DNA from: Symbiodinium natans
Taxonomy: Eukaryota > Sar > Dinophyceae > Suessiales > Symbiodiniaceae
DNA: 64,000 nucleotides
Assembly: GCA_905221605.1 (NCBI GenBank)
Contig: CAJNDS010002413.1
Span: 1,052,052-1,116,051 of the forward strand
Direction: 5' to 3'
Both the position numbers and the translations under genes were made by a program. The notes under the pieces are model-generated. The model did no database searches, was not told the origin of the DNA, and saw only the letters and a list, made by a program, of their open reading frames with translations. Shown piece by piece: positions 29,401 to 33,853 of the stretch (its first letter is position 1; each line of letters opens with the position of its first letter).

Positions 29401-30402
29401 TATCTCCTCGACCTGATGTCAGGCAAAGTTTTCCACAAGCAACGCGGGGGTGCCACGGGGCGCAAGGCGACGGCCACAGAGAACAGCATAGCGTTTATTG
29501 CCTTGCTTCTGGATGCTTACGTCGCACTGGTGCCCAACGCGAGCCTGCAAGGGCGGGACATCCGTCTGATCAACATGTCCCATGACCATGTCTTCGGGAC
29601 GTCATTGAGCGAAGACATTCTGTCGGCTGCCGTCATTGATTACGTCCGACGGGTGCCGTGGCGTAGAATTTCGCGTGGAATCGGAGGGCGAACCCCACAT
29701 CCCTTAGGGTCACTATACTACTGGCTATAACCTTATTTAGGGTATAACCCTACTCATAACTACCCATGAACCTTCAAGTACCCCAAAACCTACACCCCAA
29801 ACCCTAAGCCCTAAACCCTAAACCGTAAACCCGAAACCCTAAACCCCAAACCCAAACCCCAAGTCCCTTTTCCGCCGCAAAGTCTCCCATGGCTTAGGGA
29901 CCCAAAAAGGACATAAGCGGGATATCCCTACCTTATTGGGCTTCAATATAGGGGGGTTTACATGGGATAACCCTAAACCCTAAACCCTAAACCCTAAACC
30001 CTAAACCCTAATTTTTGCTTATGTGCTTTTGTGGGGGCCTTAGGATGGCCGCCAGGACATGGCCTCAGCGCTCCGCGCGCGCGAGGCGCCGGTGGAGCTC
30101 CTGGTGCTGCCAGGCGCTGCTCGTGGACACAGGCTTTTGGGGATTCTATTGTTTATAGGGTTTAGGGTTCAGGGGTTAGGGTTCAGGGTTTGGGGATTCT
30201 AATTGTTTATAGGGTTTAGGGTTCAGGGTTTAGGCTTTAGGGTTTAGGGTTCAGAGTTTAGGCTTTAGGGTTCAGGGTTCAGGGTTTAGGGTTCAGGGTT
30301 TAGGGTTTAGGGTTTAGAGTCGCCGCAGGCCACGGGCACCAATTCTGGCTGCGGCCGCCCGTGCAGGATGCCATCACGGCCTTTCTGAAGCAGCTTTGCT
30401 AG
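8354..30402 (+). CDS. Split gene for an alpha/beta-hydrolase fold protein (esterase/formamidase-like), introns of telomeric repeats
   Basis: Gene span. Supported exons: 8354-8418 (tentative), 11477-11533, 12151-12216, 12621-12632, 12709-12803, 13220-13260, 13443-13496, 14253-14314, 16635-16665, 16713-16816, 17241-17286, 17540-17582, 18644-18706, 18892-18942, 19607-19669, 20790-20868, 21841-21917, 23353-23406, 23742-23817, 24556-24632, 25832-25889, 26687-26737, 27514-27561, 28119-28188, 29374-29397, 30044-30113, 30329-30402. The order HGGAW, DVRAAAPW, GHSAGGHLAG, PPTLLVQASD, VELLVLPGHGH and a final helix is that of Abhydrolase_3/BD-FAE/arylformamidase enzymes. Candidate triad: Ser codon 23811, Asp codon 29380, His codon 30331 or 30337. 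The substrate is unknown. The N-terminal part (before 19.6 kb) is not recognised and could belong to a separate gene. Confidence 0.75.
8419..11476 (+). other. Gene-free stretch: intron or 5' flank
   Basis: Arrays lie at 8427-8487 (TTTAGGG), 8609-8659 (CCCTAAA), 9622-9650, 9726-9797, 10277-10350, 10910-10967, 11247-11300 and 11372-11475. There is decayed CCCTAAA-like sequence at 8690-8995, a 100-bp-class tandem repeat at 9210-9540, a G18 run at 10376-10393 and ordinary AT-richer sequence at 9860-10080 and 10480-10870. No gene is seen. Confidence 0.7.
9210..9540 (+). repeat. Diverged tandem repeat, period about 101-104 bp
   Basis: Units start with AAATACCAGTG at 9313, AAATGCCAGTG at 9417 and AAATACCGATG at 9518. 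The first two share GTTCGCC/GTCGCCAA and GCTTGTGACC at matching offsets. A weaker earlier unit with GGTGCTTGTGAGCG lies near 9140. The function is unknown. Confidence 0.6.
11477..11533 (+). CDS. Exon, N-terminal part of the hydrolase gene
   Basis: It follows a CCCTAAA array ending AAAG. The frame reads LADRGAARQMRLGRVAVE and ends GAAG before a GT donor at 11534. It joins in frame to the exon at 12151 through G|GA. Confidence 0.55.
11534..12150 (+). other. Intron with heptamer arrays and a TIR element
   Basis: GT...AG. Arrays lie at 11571-11633 (TTTAGGG), 11690-11790 (CCCTAGA/CCCTAAA) and 11860-11890. An inverted-repeat element at 12000-12128 contains a C-run/G-run hairpin. Confidence 0.5.
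12000..12128 (+). mobile_element. MITE-like element, family with TTTGCTTGAGAAC ends
   Basis: The left end CTACTGTTTGCTTGAGAAC and the right end TTCTTGGCAAATAGCAG are inverted copies. The interior is dominated by C19 followed directly by a run of about 20 G (12019-12060). Related elements occur at 17868, 24296 and 31002. Confidence 0.6.
12151..12216 (+). CDS. Exon, N-terminal part of the hydrolase gene
   Basis: The acceptor is CCTTAG. The frame reads STRVRRIGASKRKADAPTSG, basic and probably disordered. The right end lies in GCCCAGA, repeated at the next acceptor (12615-12621), so the exact junction is ambiguous within that repeat. Confidence 0.55.
12621..12632 (+). CDS. 12-nt micro-exon
   Basis: AAAGCTTGGCAG lies between an acceptor GCCCAG and the donor GTGCGC. 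It encodes ESLAG across its joins. It was probably continuous with the next exon before the 76-nt insertion. Confidence 0.5.
12633..12708 (+). other. 76-nt intron made of CCCTAAA, flanked by a 13-bp direct repeat
   Basis: AGGTGCGCGGTGG occurs at 12631-12643 and again at 12707-12719. Between the copies there is only a CCCTAAA array of about 9 units. Excising GT(12633)...AG(12708) restores an uninterrupted reading frame. This is the signature of an insertion that duplicated an AG|GT target and became an intron. Confidence 0.75.
12709..12803 (+). CDS. Exon, Cys/Trp-rich segment
   Basis: The frame reads ARWFCGRMATWHPTHCC then EAPALWGLRYGFLQ. The left end is set by the duplicated AG|GT; the right end is CAG at 12801-12803 before GGTTTAAGG. 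Flanked by CCCTAAA (left) and TTTAGGG (right). Confidence 0.65.
12804..13219 (+). other. Intron: TTTAGGG array then degenerate sequence
   Basis: The TTTAGGG array at 12804-12975 has TCTAGGG variants. The rest is heptamer-derived and T/G-rich. No gene. Confidence 0.5.
13220..13260 (+). CDS. Exon LDADGTPNASAAWR
   Basis: The acceptor is ACAAAG and the right end abuts TTTAGGG. It is in frame with the exon before (phase 0) and the one after (phase 2). Confidence 0.55.
13443..13496 (+). CDS. Exon GKRPRASLQRNAERVEAG
   Basis: The acceptor is TGTGCAG. The frame continues from the previous exon. The right boundary lies in GGCGGGTAGG and is not settled; a GC donor at 13492 would change the downstream frame. 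Confidence 0.45.
13497..14252 (+). other. Intron: mixed heptamer sequence
   Basis: TTTAGGG-type at 13537-13600, strongly drifted CCCTAAA-like text at 13690-14155, and a clean CCCTAAA array at 14158-14242. No gene. Confidence 0.5.
14253..14314 (+). CDS. Exon FKLRGRQALAECRPTEHRPN
   Basis: The acceptor is CTCACAG; right end AATG before GGTTTAGGG. It lies between a CCCTAAA and a TTTAGGG array. Two frames are open; this one joins both neighbours. Confidence 0.5.
14722..16620 (+). repeat. 15-bp minisatellite CCCTGGCGGGGGCAA in three blocks
   Basis: Blocks lie at about 14722-14790, 15205-15395 plus 15790-15960, and 16100-16620. The unit is a multiple of 3, so long open frames arise on both strands (GGGNP, GATLA, WRGQP; GLPPP on minus). 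These are repeat artefacts rather than genes. Units vary mostly at GGCG/GGTG/GGCA. Confidence 0.9.
15052..16075 (+). repeat. Diverged duplicated segment inside the minisatellite
   Basis: 15052-15186 and 16015-16066 share GGGCCCTTC, then AAGGACGACGAAGC, then GGTGCACAATTCCTGA in the same order. The second copy is shorter. The minisatellite therefore has a higher-order unit. Confidence 0.6.
16635..16665 (+). CDS. 31-nt exon GPTSPAGVARR
   Basis: The acceptor is TTCTTAG and the right end runs into GGGGTTTAGGG. It joins both neighbours in frame, but three frames are open. Confidence 0.4.
16713..16816 (+). CDS. Exon DASGVASSICLAKQADLEAV...RAAYG
   Basis: The acceptor is GCTAGCAG; GT donor at 16817 (GTTTAGG). 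The frame is open over 34 codons, including LEAVAFSCTSRRLARAAYG, and joins in frame on both sides. Confidence 0.6.
17241..17286 (+). CDS. Exon EWWQLRKPRLRTGT
   Basis: The acceptor is CCCTAG; right end CACGAG. Joined by AG to the next exon it stays in frame. An alternative frame reads ESGGNFESLAFAQARV. Confidence 0.5.
17540..17582 (+). CDS. Exon SEGADSVRAKQVRE
   Basis: The acceptor is CTCTAG and the GT donor GTTTAGGG is at 17583. It joins VWNLVAFDAVYEDPRS in frame. Confidence 0.6.
17583..18643 (+). other. Intron with heptamers and a TIR element
   Basis: TTTAGGG at the left end (17583-17630), a TIR element at 17868-17980, CCCTAAA at 18223-18270 and drifted CCCTAAA to the right end. No gene. 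Confidence 0.55.
17868..17980 (+). mobile_element. MITE-like element, TTGCTTAAGAAC family
   Basis: Left end CTACTAGTTGCTTAAGAAC; right end GGTTCTTCAGCAAATGGTAG, its inverse. The interior is AT-rich. Confidence 0.6.
18644..18706 (+). CDS. Exon VWNLVAFDAVYEDPRSFGTMR
   Basis: Strongly protein-like frame. It ends ATGAGG before a GT donor (GTTTAGGG). The left junction is near CCCGG|GTG, with no clear AG. Confidence 0.65.
18707..18891 (+). other. 185-nt GT-AG intron made entirely of TTTAGGG-type repeats
   Basis: It begins GTTTAGGGTCTGGGG, continues as about 25 heptamers and ends TTTAGTGCGCAG. Removing it keeps the frame open across both exons. Confidence 0.65.
18892..18942 (+). CDS. Exon RGTATQVVDLSRTRSHK
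   Basis: The acceptor is GCGCAG. The right junction lies near CACAAG; the next exon carries CACGAG, so the exact cut is ambiguous but the frame is the same. Confidence 0.6.
18943..19606 (+). other. Intron with heptamer arrays
   Basis: TTTAGGG/TTTGGGG at 18959-19090, a C run at 19092-19108, plain sequence at 19190-19420 and CCCTAAA/CCCCAAA at 19450-19600. Confidence 0.55.
19607..19669 (+). CDS. Exon ERQRTLPAIRRQYLQGLWRAR
   Basis: It follows CCCCAG|AGTCAC. The right end AGG sits before a GT donor at 19670. It joins the HGGAW exon in frame (AGG|TGC). Confidence 0.6.
19670..20789 (+). other. Intron with long TTTAGGG array and a TIR element
   Basis: TTTAGGG array of about 16 units at 19678-19792, an inverted-repeat element at 20110-20226 and drifted CCCTAAA at 20490-20770. 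An open GC-rich stretch at 20380-20475 has no clear splice sites. Confidence 0.55.
20110..20226 (+). mobile_element. MITE-like element, TGAAGC...ATATAAACCC family
   Basis: Left TGAAGCCGGGTTTATAT and right ATATAAACCCTGCTTCA are inverted copies. The interior repeats TATACACTCACCAA twice. A second copy lies at 28865-28977. Confidence 0.7.
20790..20868 (+). CDS. Hydrolase exon with HGGAW oxyanion-hole motif
   Basis: The frame reads CVVFVHGGAWVRGNFQNFIK then TPFGPW. HGGAW (codons 20805-20819) is the oxyanion-hole motif of Abhydrolase_3 and kynurenine-formamidase-type enzymes. The left cut follows ACTCAGAGG. The right cut lies near CCTGGG; the in-frame TGA at 20877 must be intronic. Confidence 0.8.
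20869..21840 (+). other. Intron: heptamers and an inverted-repeat element
   Basis: TTTAGGG at 20897-20915 and 21352-21410, drifted CCCTAAA, a C run at 21079-21089 and a TIR element at 21676-21767. No gene. Confidence 0.55.
21676..21767 (+). mobile_element. MITE-like element, GGGATGT...AACATCCC family
   Basis: The left end GGGATGTCATACTAACAGTCC is mirrored on the right by GGACTGCTAGCATATGGGGAACATCCC. The same ends recur near 47540, 48745, 49515 and 62760. Confidence 0.65.
21841..21917 (+). CDS. Hydrolase exon DLLCSLGWACASVRFGGSAL
   Basis: It corresponds to the strand after the HGGxW loop (hydrophobic LGWACASVRF in place of GYVVVSVNYR). The acceptor is GCAAAG. The right end lies in GCGCAC (21912-21917), repeated at 23350-23355. 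Confidence 0.75.
21918..23352 (+). other. Intron with heptamers and about 390 bp of plain sequence
   Basis: TTTAGGG at 21957-21990; CCCTAAA at 22556-22590, 22735-22795 and 22865-22921. 22090-22480 is heptamer-free and open on the minus strand for 119 codons (no recognised product). An imperfect AACCTTT inverted repeat lies at 23150-23210. Confidence 0.5.
23353..23406 (+). CDS. Hydrolase exon HWPASECDVRAAAPWRNG
   Basis: Matches the P-x(5)-D-x-x-A-A-x-x-W segment that precedes the nucleophile strand in this family. GT donor at 23407 (GTTTGGGG). Confidence 0.75.
23407..23741 (+). other. GT-AG intron, 335 nt
   Basis: It starts with TTTGGGG/TTTAGGG (23407-23490), has plain sequence at 23490-23680, TTTAGGG at 23680-23718, and ends GAAAG. 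Confidence 0.6.
23742..23817 (+). CDS. Hydrolase exon with nucleophile elbow GHSAG
   Basis: The frame reads VRVLRQHSAQLRLNPNLFV then SMGHSAG; the Ser codon TCT is 23811-23813. It ends CTGCAG before GC. The same CTGCAGGC occurs at 23812-23819 and 24550-24557, so the intron is a GC-AG intron set in an 8-bp direct repeat. Confidence 0.85.
23818..24555 (+). other. GC-AG intron with TTTAGGG arrays
   Basis: TTTAGGG at 23834-23958 and 24076-24113, a TIR element at 24296-24410 and short CCCTAAA at 24497-24530. It ends GTGCTGCAG. Confidence 0.7.
24296..24410 (+). mobile_element. MITE-like element, TTGCTTGAGAAC family
   Basis: Left TTACTATTTGCTTGAGAAC; right CCTTCAGCAAACCAGTA. Confidence 0.6.
24556..24632 (+). 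CDS. Hydrolase exon GGHLAGFLAPCLATDAALDG
   Basis: Continues GHSAGG into the helix after the nucleophile. It ends in GATGGG (24627-24632), repeated at the next exon (25826-25831). Confidence 0.85.
24757..24875 (+). mobile_element. MITE-like inverted-repeat element
   Basis: Left TTACAGTAAACTCCGGAAAG and TTGGAACAT; right ATGTTCCAGC and TTTTTGGAATTTACTGTA. The ends pair over about 28 bp with mismatches. Confidence 0.6.
25092..25226 (+). mobile_element. Hairpin element with about 42-bp inverted ends
   Basis: Left ACCCTACTACCCCCCTCTAT, then TACCCCCCTAGGTTCCCCCC; right GGGGGGAACCTAGGGAGGGT then a matching arm ending TAGTAGGG. The loop is about 45 bp. Confidence 0.7.
25312..25565 (+). repeat. TTTAAGGG octamer array
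   Basis: About 30 copies of an 8-bp variant of the telomeric heptamer, with a few TTCAAGGG units in pairs. The local uniformity points to expansion from one variant unit. Confidence 0.9.
25832..25889 (+). CDS. Hydrolase exon RRDVAAEESSAVQGFISYAG
   Basis: VQGFISYAG is the strand leading to the lid region. It joins the previous exon through GATGGG. It ends GCAG|GAGC; AGGAGC recurs at 26685-26690 at the next acceptor. Confidence 0.8.
25890..26686 (+). other. Intron
   Basis: TTTAGGG at 25918-25975, short arrays to 26110, a (GA)n run at 26427-26462 and CCCTAAA at 26615-26655. No gene. Confidence 0.55.
26687..26737 (+). CDS. Hydrolase exon AVKGIPRSMQGGNLQR
   Basis: The acceptor is CCGAAG; first bases GAGCC repeat the donor side of the previous exon. 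The right end lies in CGAGGGGG. The frame to the next exon is not settled. Confidence 0.6.
26738..27513 (+). other. Intron
   Basis: Short TTTAGGG pieces at 26743-26790, plain AT-richer sequence at 27000-27240 and short arrays to 27510. No gene. Confidence 0.5.
27514..27561 (+). CDS. Hydrolase exon EDPLFLNSLFGESRAL
   Basis: Fits the lid segment before the Asp strand. A second frame (GPPVPEFVVWGVTGL) is also open and joins the previous exon better. A GT lies at the right end. Confidence 0.5.
27562..28118 (+). other. Intron with two long CCCTAAA arrays
   Basis: TGTAGGG/TTTAGGG at 27562-27632, CCCTAAA at 27738-27917 (about 25 units) and 27974-28090 (about 17 units). Confidence 0.7.
28119..28188 (+). 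CDS. Hydrolase exon GDLVKRAGESASKEGWPPTL
   Basis: GWPPTLLVQ is the strand carrying the acid residue at its end. It ends GTCCAG before GC (28189), a GC donor. AGGC is repeated at the next acceptor. Confidence 0.8.
28189..29373 (+). other. GC-AG intron
   Basis: TTTAGGG at 28200-28315, CCCTAAA at 28525-28595, a TIR element at 28865-28977 and drifted CCCTAAA to 29370. Confidence 0.6.
28865..28977 (+). mobile_element. MITE-like element, second copy of the 20110 family
   Basis: It shares CCCCAAAAGGACACC and AGTATATACACTCACCAA with the copy at 20110 and ends ATATAAACCCTGCTTCA. Confidence 0.7.
29374..29397 (+). CDS. 24-nt hydrolase micro-exon with candidate catalytic Asp
   Basis: The acceptor is CTCAAG. 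It encodes ASDAAVQE, giving LLVQASDAAVQE across the join; GAT is 29380-29382. The open frame continues to 29730, so the exon could be longer. Confidence 0.6.
29398..29730 (+). CDS. Open frame of unknown function after the micro-exon
   Basis: About 110 codons remain open after the micro-exon, with sequence such as IAFIALLLDAYVALVPNASL and RDIRLINMSHDHVFGTSLSE, ending TAA at 29730. It has no heptamers and reads like protein. It is either part of a longer exon, an alternative C-terminus (with SHDH as an alternative His), or a chance or foreign open frame in the intron. Not recognised. Confidence 0.4.
   Translation, partial: GYLLDLMSGKVFHKQRGGATGRKATATENSIAFIALLLDAYVALVPNASLQGRDIRLINMSHDHVFGTSLSEDILSAAVIDYVRRVPWRRISRGIGGRTPHPLGSLYYWL
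30044..30113 (+). CDS. Hydrolase exon DGRQDMASALRAREAPVELL
   Basis: The acceptor is GCCTTAG. It ends VELLVLPG with CCAG before a GC donor at 30114. It matches the helix and strand between acid and His in the family. Confidence 0.8.
30114..30328 (+). other. 215-nt GC-AG intron of TTTAGGG/TTCAGGG
   Basis: It starts GCGCTGCTCG, is mostly heptamers at 30152-30318 and ends CGCCGCAG. Confidence 0.7.
30329..30402 (+). CDS. Hydrolase terminal exon with GHGH and stop
   Basis: The frame reads GHGHQFWLRPPVQDAITAFL then KQLC and TAG at 30400-30402. The His after LPG is in the position of the catalytic His, and the closing amphipathic helix is typical of the family end. Confidence 0.85.
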
Positions 30403-32149
30403 CTTGGCTTGTGGGGGGGCAGTTTACCCTTAACCCTTAACCCTTAACCCTAAACCCTAAACCCTAAACCCTAAACCCTAAACCCTAAACCCTAAACCCT
30501 AAACCCTAAACCCTAAACCCTATCTTTACAAAAGCTAAAGGGTGCAGAAGGCCAAGCCGCTTTGGCACCAGTCTAGAGCTTAGGGTATGAAGTCTGGGCC
30601 CTTGGCTTGTAATACTAATGGGCTGTGTAACTACCCTGAGACCTAAAAAATAGGACGCCAGAGTCGGCTTTCCTTCCCTTTTTTCTTTTGGGGCTTAGAC
30701 TACCTGATAAGCCCTGTAAACCCAAAAAAGTACCCTCCTGTTTCATTCCTAGCTTACTTCTTGGGTCTAGAAATCCAAGGTAGCCCTGGGTTCTTGATGA
30801 TTTGGTGACCCCAAGGTCCACATTCTATGGCAGTTGGGGTGCAAGAAACAGCCTACACCCGGCATGACTCCTGAGTTGTTGAGGGTTTAGGCTTTAGGGC
30901 TTTAGGGCTTCGGGAAGTTAAGGGAAGTTTAGGGTTTAGGGTTGTTAGGGCTAGGGGTCGGTCTCTTCAAAGTTTTGACCTAACTCCTGTAAACCGTTTC
31001 ACTACTGTTCGCTTAAGAACCCCCGAAAATATTTTCCTTTTTTGGGTAAAAAGTGGAGTATTGTTTTTTTTTGTTCTTCTTGTGGGTCTCTTATGCAAAT
31101 AGTAGTTGAGGGTTGAGGGCTTACAGAGCTAGCATGAGACGCTCTGCCACGCTCTTGGTGAAGAAGCCCCAAAACCCTGAAGACCCTGCTGCCCCAAAGC
31201 AAAGTCTAAGCCCACCAAAGAGGGCCCTTACTTTTCTAACTGATTAAAGTTAGGGGACTTTAACTCTACTTACAACCCGGGGGCCCCTCCTCGTATCCAC
31301 CAGAGCCGCAGCCCATAAAACAAAAGCCAAAATCCCTGCGGCCTGAGACCCTAAACCCTAAACCCTAAACCGGCAACCCTAAACCCTAAACCCTAAACCC
31401 TAAACTGAGACTATAGGCCTGAGGGTCACAAGCTCTAAGAGCTTGAGACCCCCCGAAGCCCCAATCCTCTTGGTTTCGCTCGATCTCCGTTCGGGCTGTG
31501 TACAGATGTCCCGAGAGACCACCTAAACCGTGAAACCCTAAACCCCGAAACCCGAAACCCTAAACCCTAAACCCTAAACCCTAAACCCTAAACCCTAGAC
31601 CCTAGACCCTAGACCCTAGACCCTAGACCCTAGACCCTAAACCCTAAACCCTAAACCCTAAACCCTAGCAGCCTTGGAGACAGGGCTTCTGGGTCTCTTG
31701 GGCCATGCAAAGGCCCACTTTAGCTCAACATCGAATCTTAAGGGGTATCAGGAGGGCTCCCTAGAAAGGATAGGGTTGAGGGTTGAGGGTTGAGGGTTGA
31801 GGGTTTAGGGTTTGGGGTTTGGGGTTTAGGGTTTAGGGTTTAGGGTTTAGGGTTTATAGGGATTTGGGTTTAGGTAACCCACTTATCAGCCCCCTATGTG
31901 CCCTAACGTGGTTATACTTGGGTTATAAGCACAGTTCTAATTGGACTATGAAGTGCCATGAATGAACCTCCAAGTACGGGGGTCTAGAAGGGATCCTTAA
32001 TCTTATTCCCCTATACAACCCTTATATGTACCTTATCTAAGTCCCTATATACCTAAGTAGCCCCTAAATAGCCCCTAAAAGGCCTAAGGTCCCGTTTAAG
32101 GGTCCCTCCTGTAGTCCCTTGAGAACCCACTTTAGCCCCCTTGGGGCAG
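30403..32149 (+). other. Gene-free stretch after the hydrolase gene
   Basis: CCCTTAA/CCCTAAA at 30425-30522, plain sequence at 30525-30860, a TIR element at 31002-31105, CCCTAAA at 31350-31405, CCCTAGA/CCCTAAA at 31550-31670 and TTGAGGG/TTTAGGG at 31767-31855. An ATG-starting open stretch at 31137 has no support as a gene. Confidence 0.55.
31002..31105 (+). mobile_element. MITE-like element, TTGCTTAAGAAC family
   Basis: Left CTACTGTTCGCTTAAGAAC; right CTCTTATGCAAATAGTAG. Confidence 0.6.
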
Positions 32150-32188
32150 CACAGCGTGATCGAGTGGGCGGATCAAGCAAAAGGGAGG
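32150..32188 (+). CDS. Exon-like block HSVIEWADQAKGR
   Basis: AG (GGGGCAG) on the left and GT (GTTTAGGG) on the right, phase 0 at both ends, open. Unknown protein. Confidence 0.45.
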
Positions 32189-33306
32189 GTTTAGGGTTTA
32201 GGGTTTAGGGTTTAGGGTTTAGGGTTTAGGGTTTAGGGTTTAGGGTTTAGGGTTTGGGGTTTGGGGTGTAGGGTTTACTTGGGTGTGGCGCTTCGAGGGG
32301 CCAGGCTTCAGGACTCGGGGTTGTCACTTGGGTATAAGGAACTACGGGAGGGTGAGGGAGGCAAGGGACTAATTAAGGACCCGGTAAAAATCAAAGAAAA
32401 ACCAAACAGTGAGGCAACGTAAGCACCACTCCCGATCCCCAAACCCTAAACCCTAAACCCTAAACCCTAAACCCTGAAATGGGGGGGGGGGGGACCTGTA
32501 AGGGTGATGAGGCTAGCTTTGACTGGCCTGGACTCACGGCTGGCTGGTTTTTTCAAGGGCTATTTGTTACCAAGGCTGAAAAATACTGGGAGGTCCATGA
32601 GAAACAACCCTAAACTCCCTAAAGAGTGCAAGGTACTACATCGTCAAAAGCAGGCGTGCCAATCTTTTTCCAATTCGCAGAGGAGTCCAATATTGTATGC
32701 CAGCCCCACCCCCCACCCCCCGTCCCCCAACCCTAAACCCCAAACCCCAAACCCTAACCCCTGAGCCTTGAACAGCCCTGAAAGTCCTAAAAAGTTCATC
32801 AGCCAACCAGAAACCGCCCGCAACGGTTTTTGACCTTGGACCTTGGTAAATCCCTAACCCTAAACTCTACACCCTAAGCCCTAAACCCTAATCCCACCAT
32901 TTTGGGGTTTTGAGGTTCACAGCTTTAAGCCCCAACCTTTTGGCACCCAGGAGCCCCTTGAACCTGGAAGCCCTGAGCCCGGGCTCAACCCTGAAGGCCC
33001 CCCCCCCCCCCCATGAATGGCTGTCAGAATGATGATTCCCTTTTAGGGCATCCTAAATCTGAGGTGCCGTATGAGAATAGGGATCCAAAAGGGACCATAA
33101 TTTTGACAAGCACCCACATAAACCGTAAGAGTTTAGGGTGTAGGGTTTGGGGTTTAGGGTTTAGGGTTGAGGGTGAACCCTAAATCCCTCAACCCTACAC
33201 CTCCCACGTAAGGTCCTAAACTCCAAAACCCTGGAACTCTGTACAATCCTATTCAGCCCTCTGAACCTTATTTCTTAGATCTAAAATTCGCTTTGAGGAC
33301 TTGGAG

Positions 33307-33393
33307 GGCGCGCTGCCAATGGCCGGTCGTCGGCGGCTGGCCGGAAACGGCCTCGAGGACCCAGACCGCCAAAAGGGCTTTGGATGAATGGGG
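33307..33393 (+). CDS. Exon-like block, GC-rich
   Basis: The acceptor is TTGGAG; right end AATGGG before GTTTAGG. One frame reads ARCQWPVVGGWPETASRTQT then AKRALDEW; another is also open. Unknown. Confidence 0.4.
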
Positions 33394-33558
33394 TTTAGGG
33401 TTTAGGGGTTTAGGGTTGAGGGTTTACGGCCCTAAACCCCAGACCCTAAACCCCAAAAGCCCAAACCATAGTATGTATAGCTGGCACTTATATCCCACCT
33501 GTAAGCCCCCCAAGCCTTAAACTGCCCCAGCAGATTTATAGTTTGGTTTTAAGAACAG

Positions 33559-33642
33559 CTTCCCTTGCGCGGACACCAGTCAGGCTGCCAACAGGGGCCA
33601 CGTCACGGTCTCCGGCCAATGGGGGACTCTGCGTACCAGCAG
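33559..33642 (+). CDS. Exon-like block before a small CCCTAAA intron
   Basis: The acceptor is AAGAACAG. The frame that joins the next block reads LPLRGHQSGCQQGPRHGLRP then MGDSAYQQ. It is followed directly by CCCTAAA (33643-33717). All three frames are open. Confidence 0.4.
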
Positions 33643-33724
33643 CCCTAAACCCTAAACCCTAAACCCTAAACCCCTAAACCCTAAACCCTAAACCCTAAAC
33701 CCTAAACCCTAAACCCTTGGGAAG

Positions 33725-33853
33725 GGCATGATGTCGATTCTTGGACGGTGTATGGAGAAGAAACACTGTCAAGGGGTCACCGACTCCGACGTCAGCTTCA
33801 TGGCCGGTCATGCAATGTCCTTCACACAGCTGTCGTGCTTCTTCCGCTCGTGT
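33725..33853 (+). CDS. Exon-like block GMMSILGRCMEKKHCQGVTD...
   Basis: The acceptor is TTGGGAAG. The frame is open for 43 codons with GMMSILGRCMEKKHCQ and DVSFMAGHAMSFTQLSCFF, ending at the TAG of the next heptamer. Protein-like but not recognised; a second frame is open. Confidence 0.5.
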
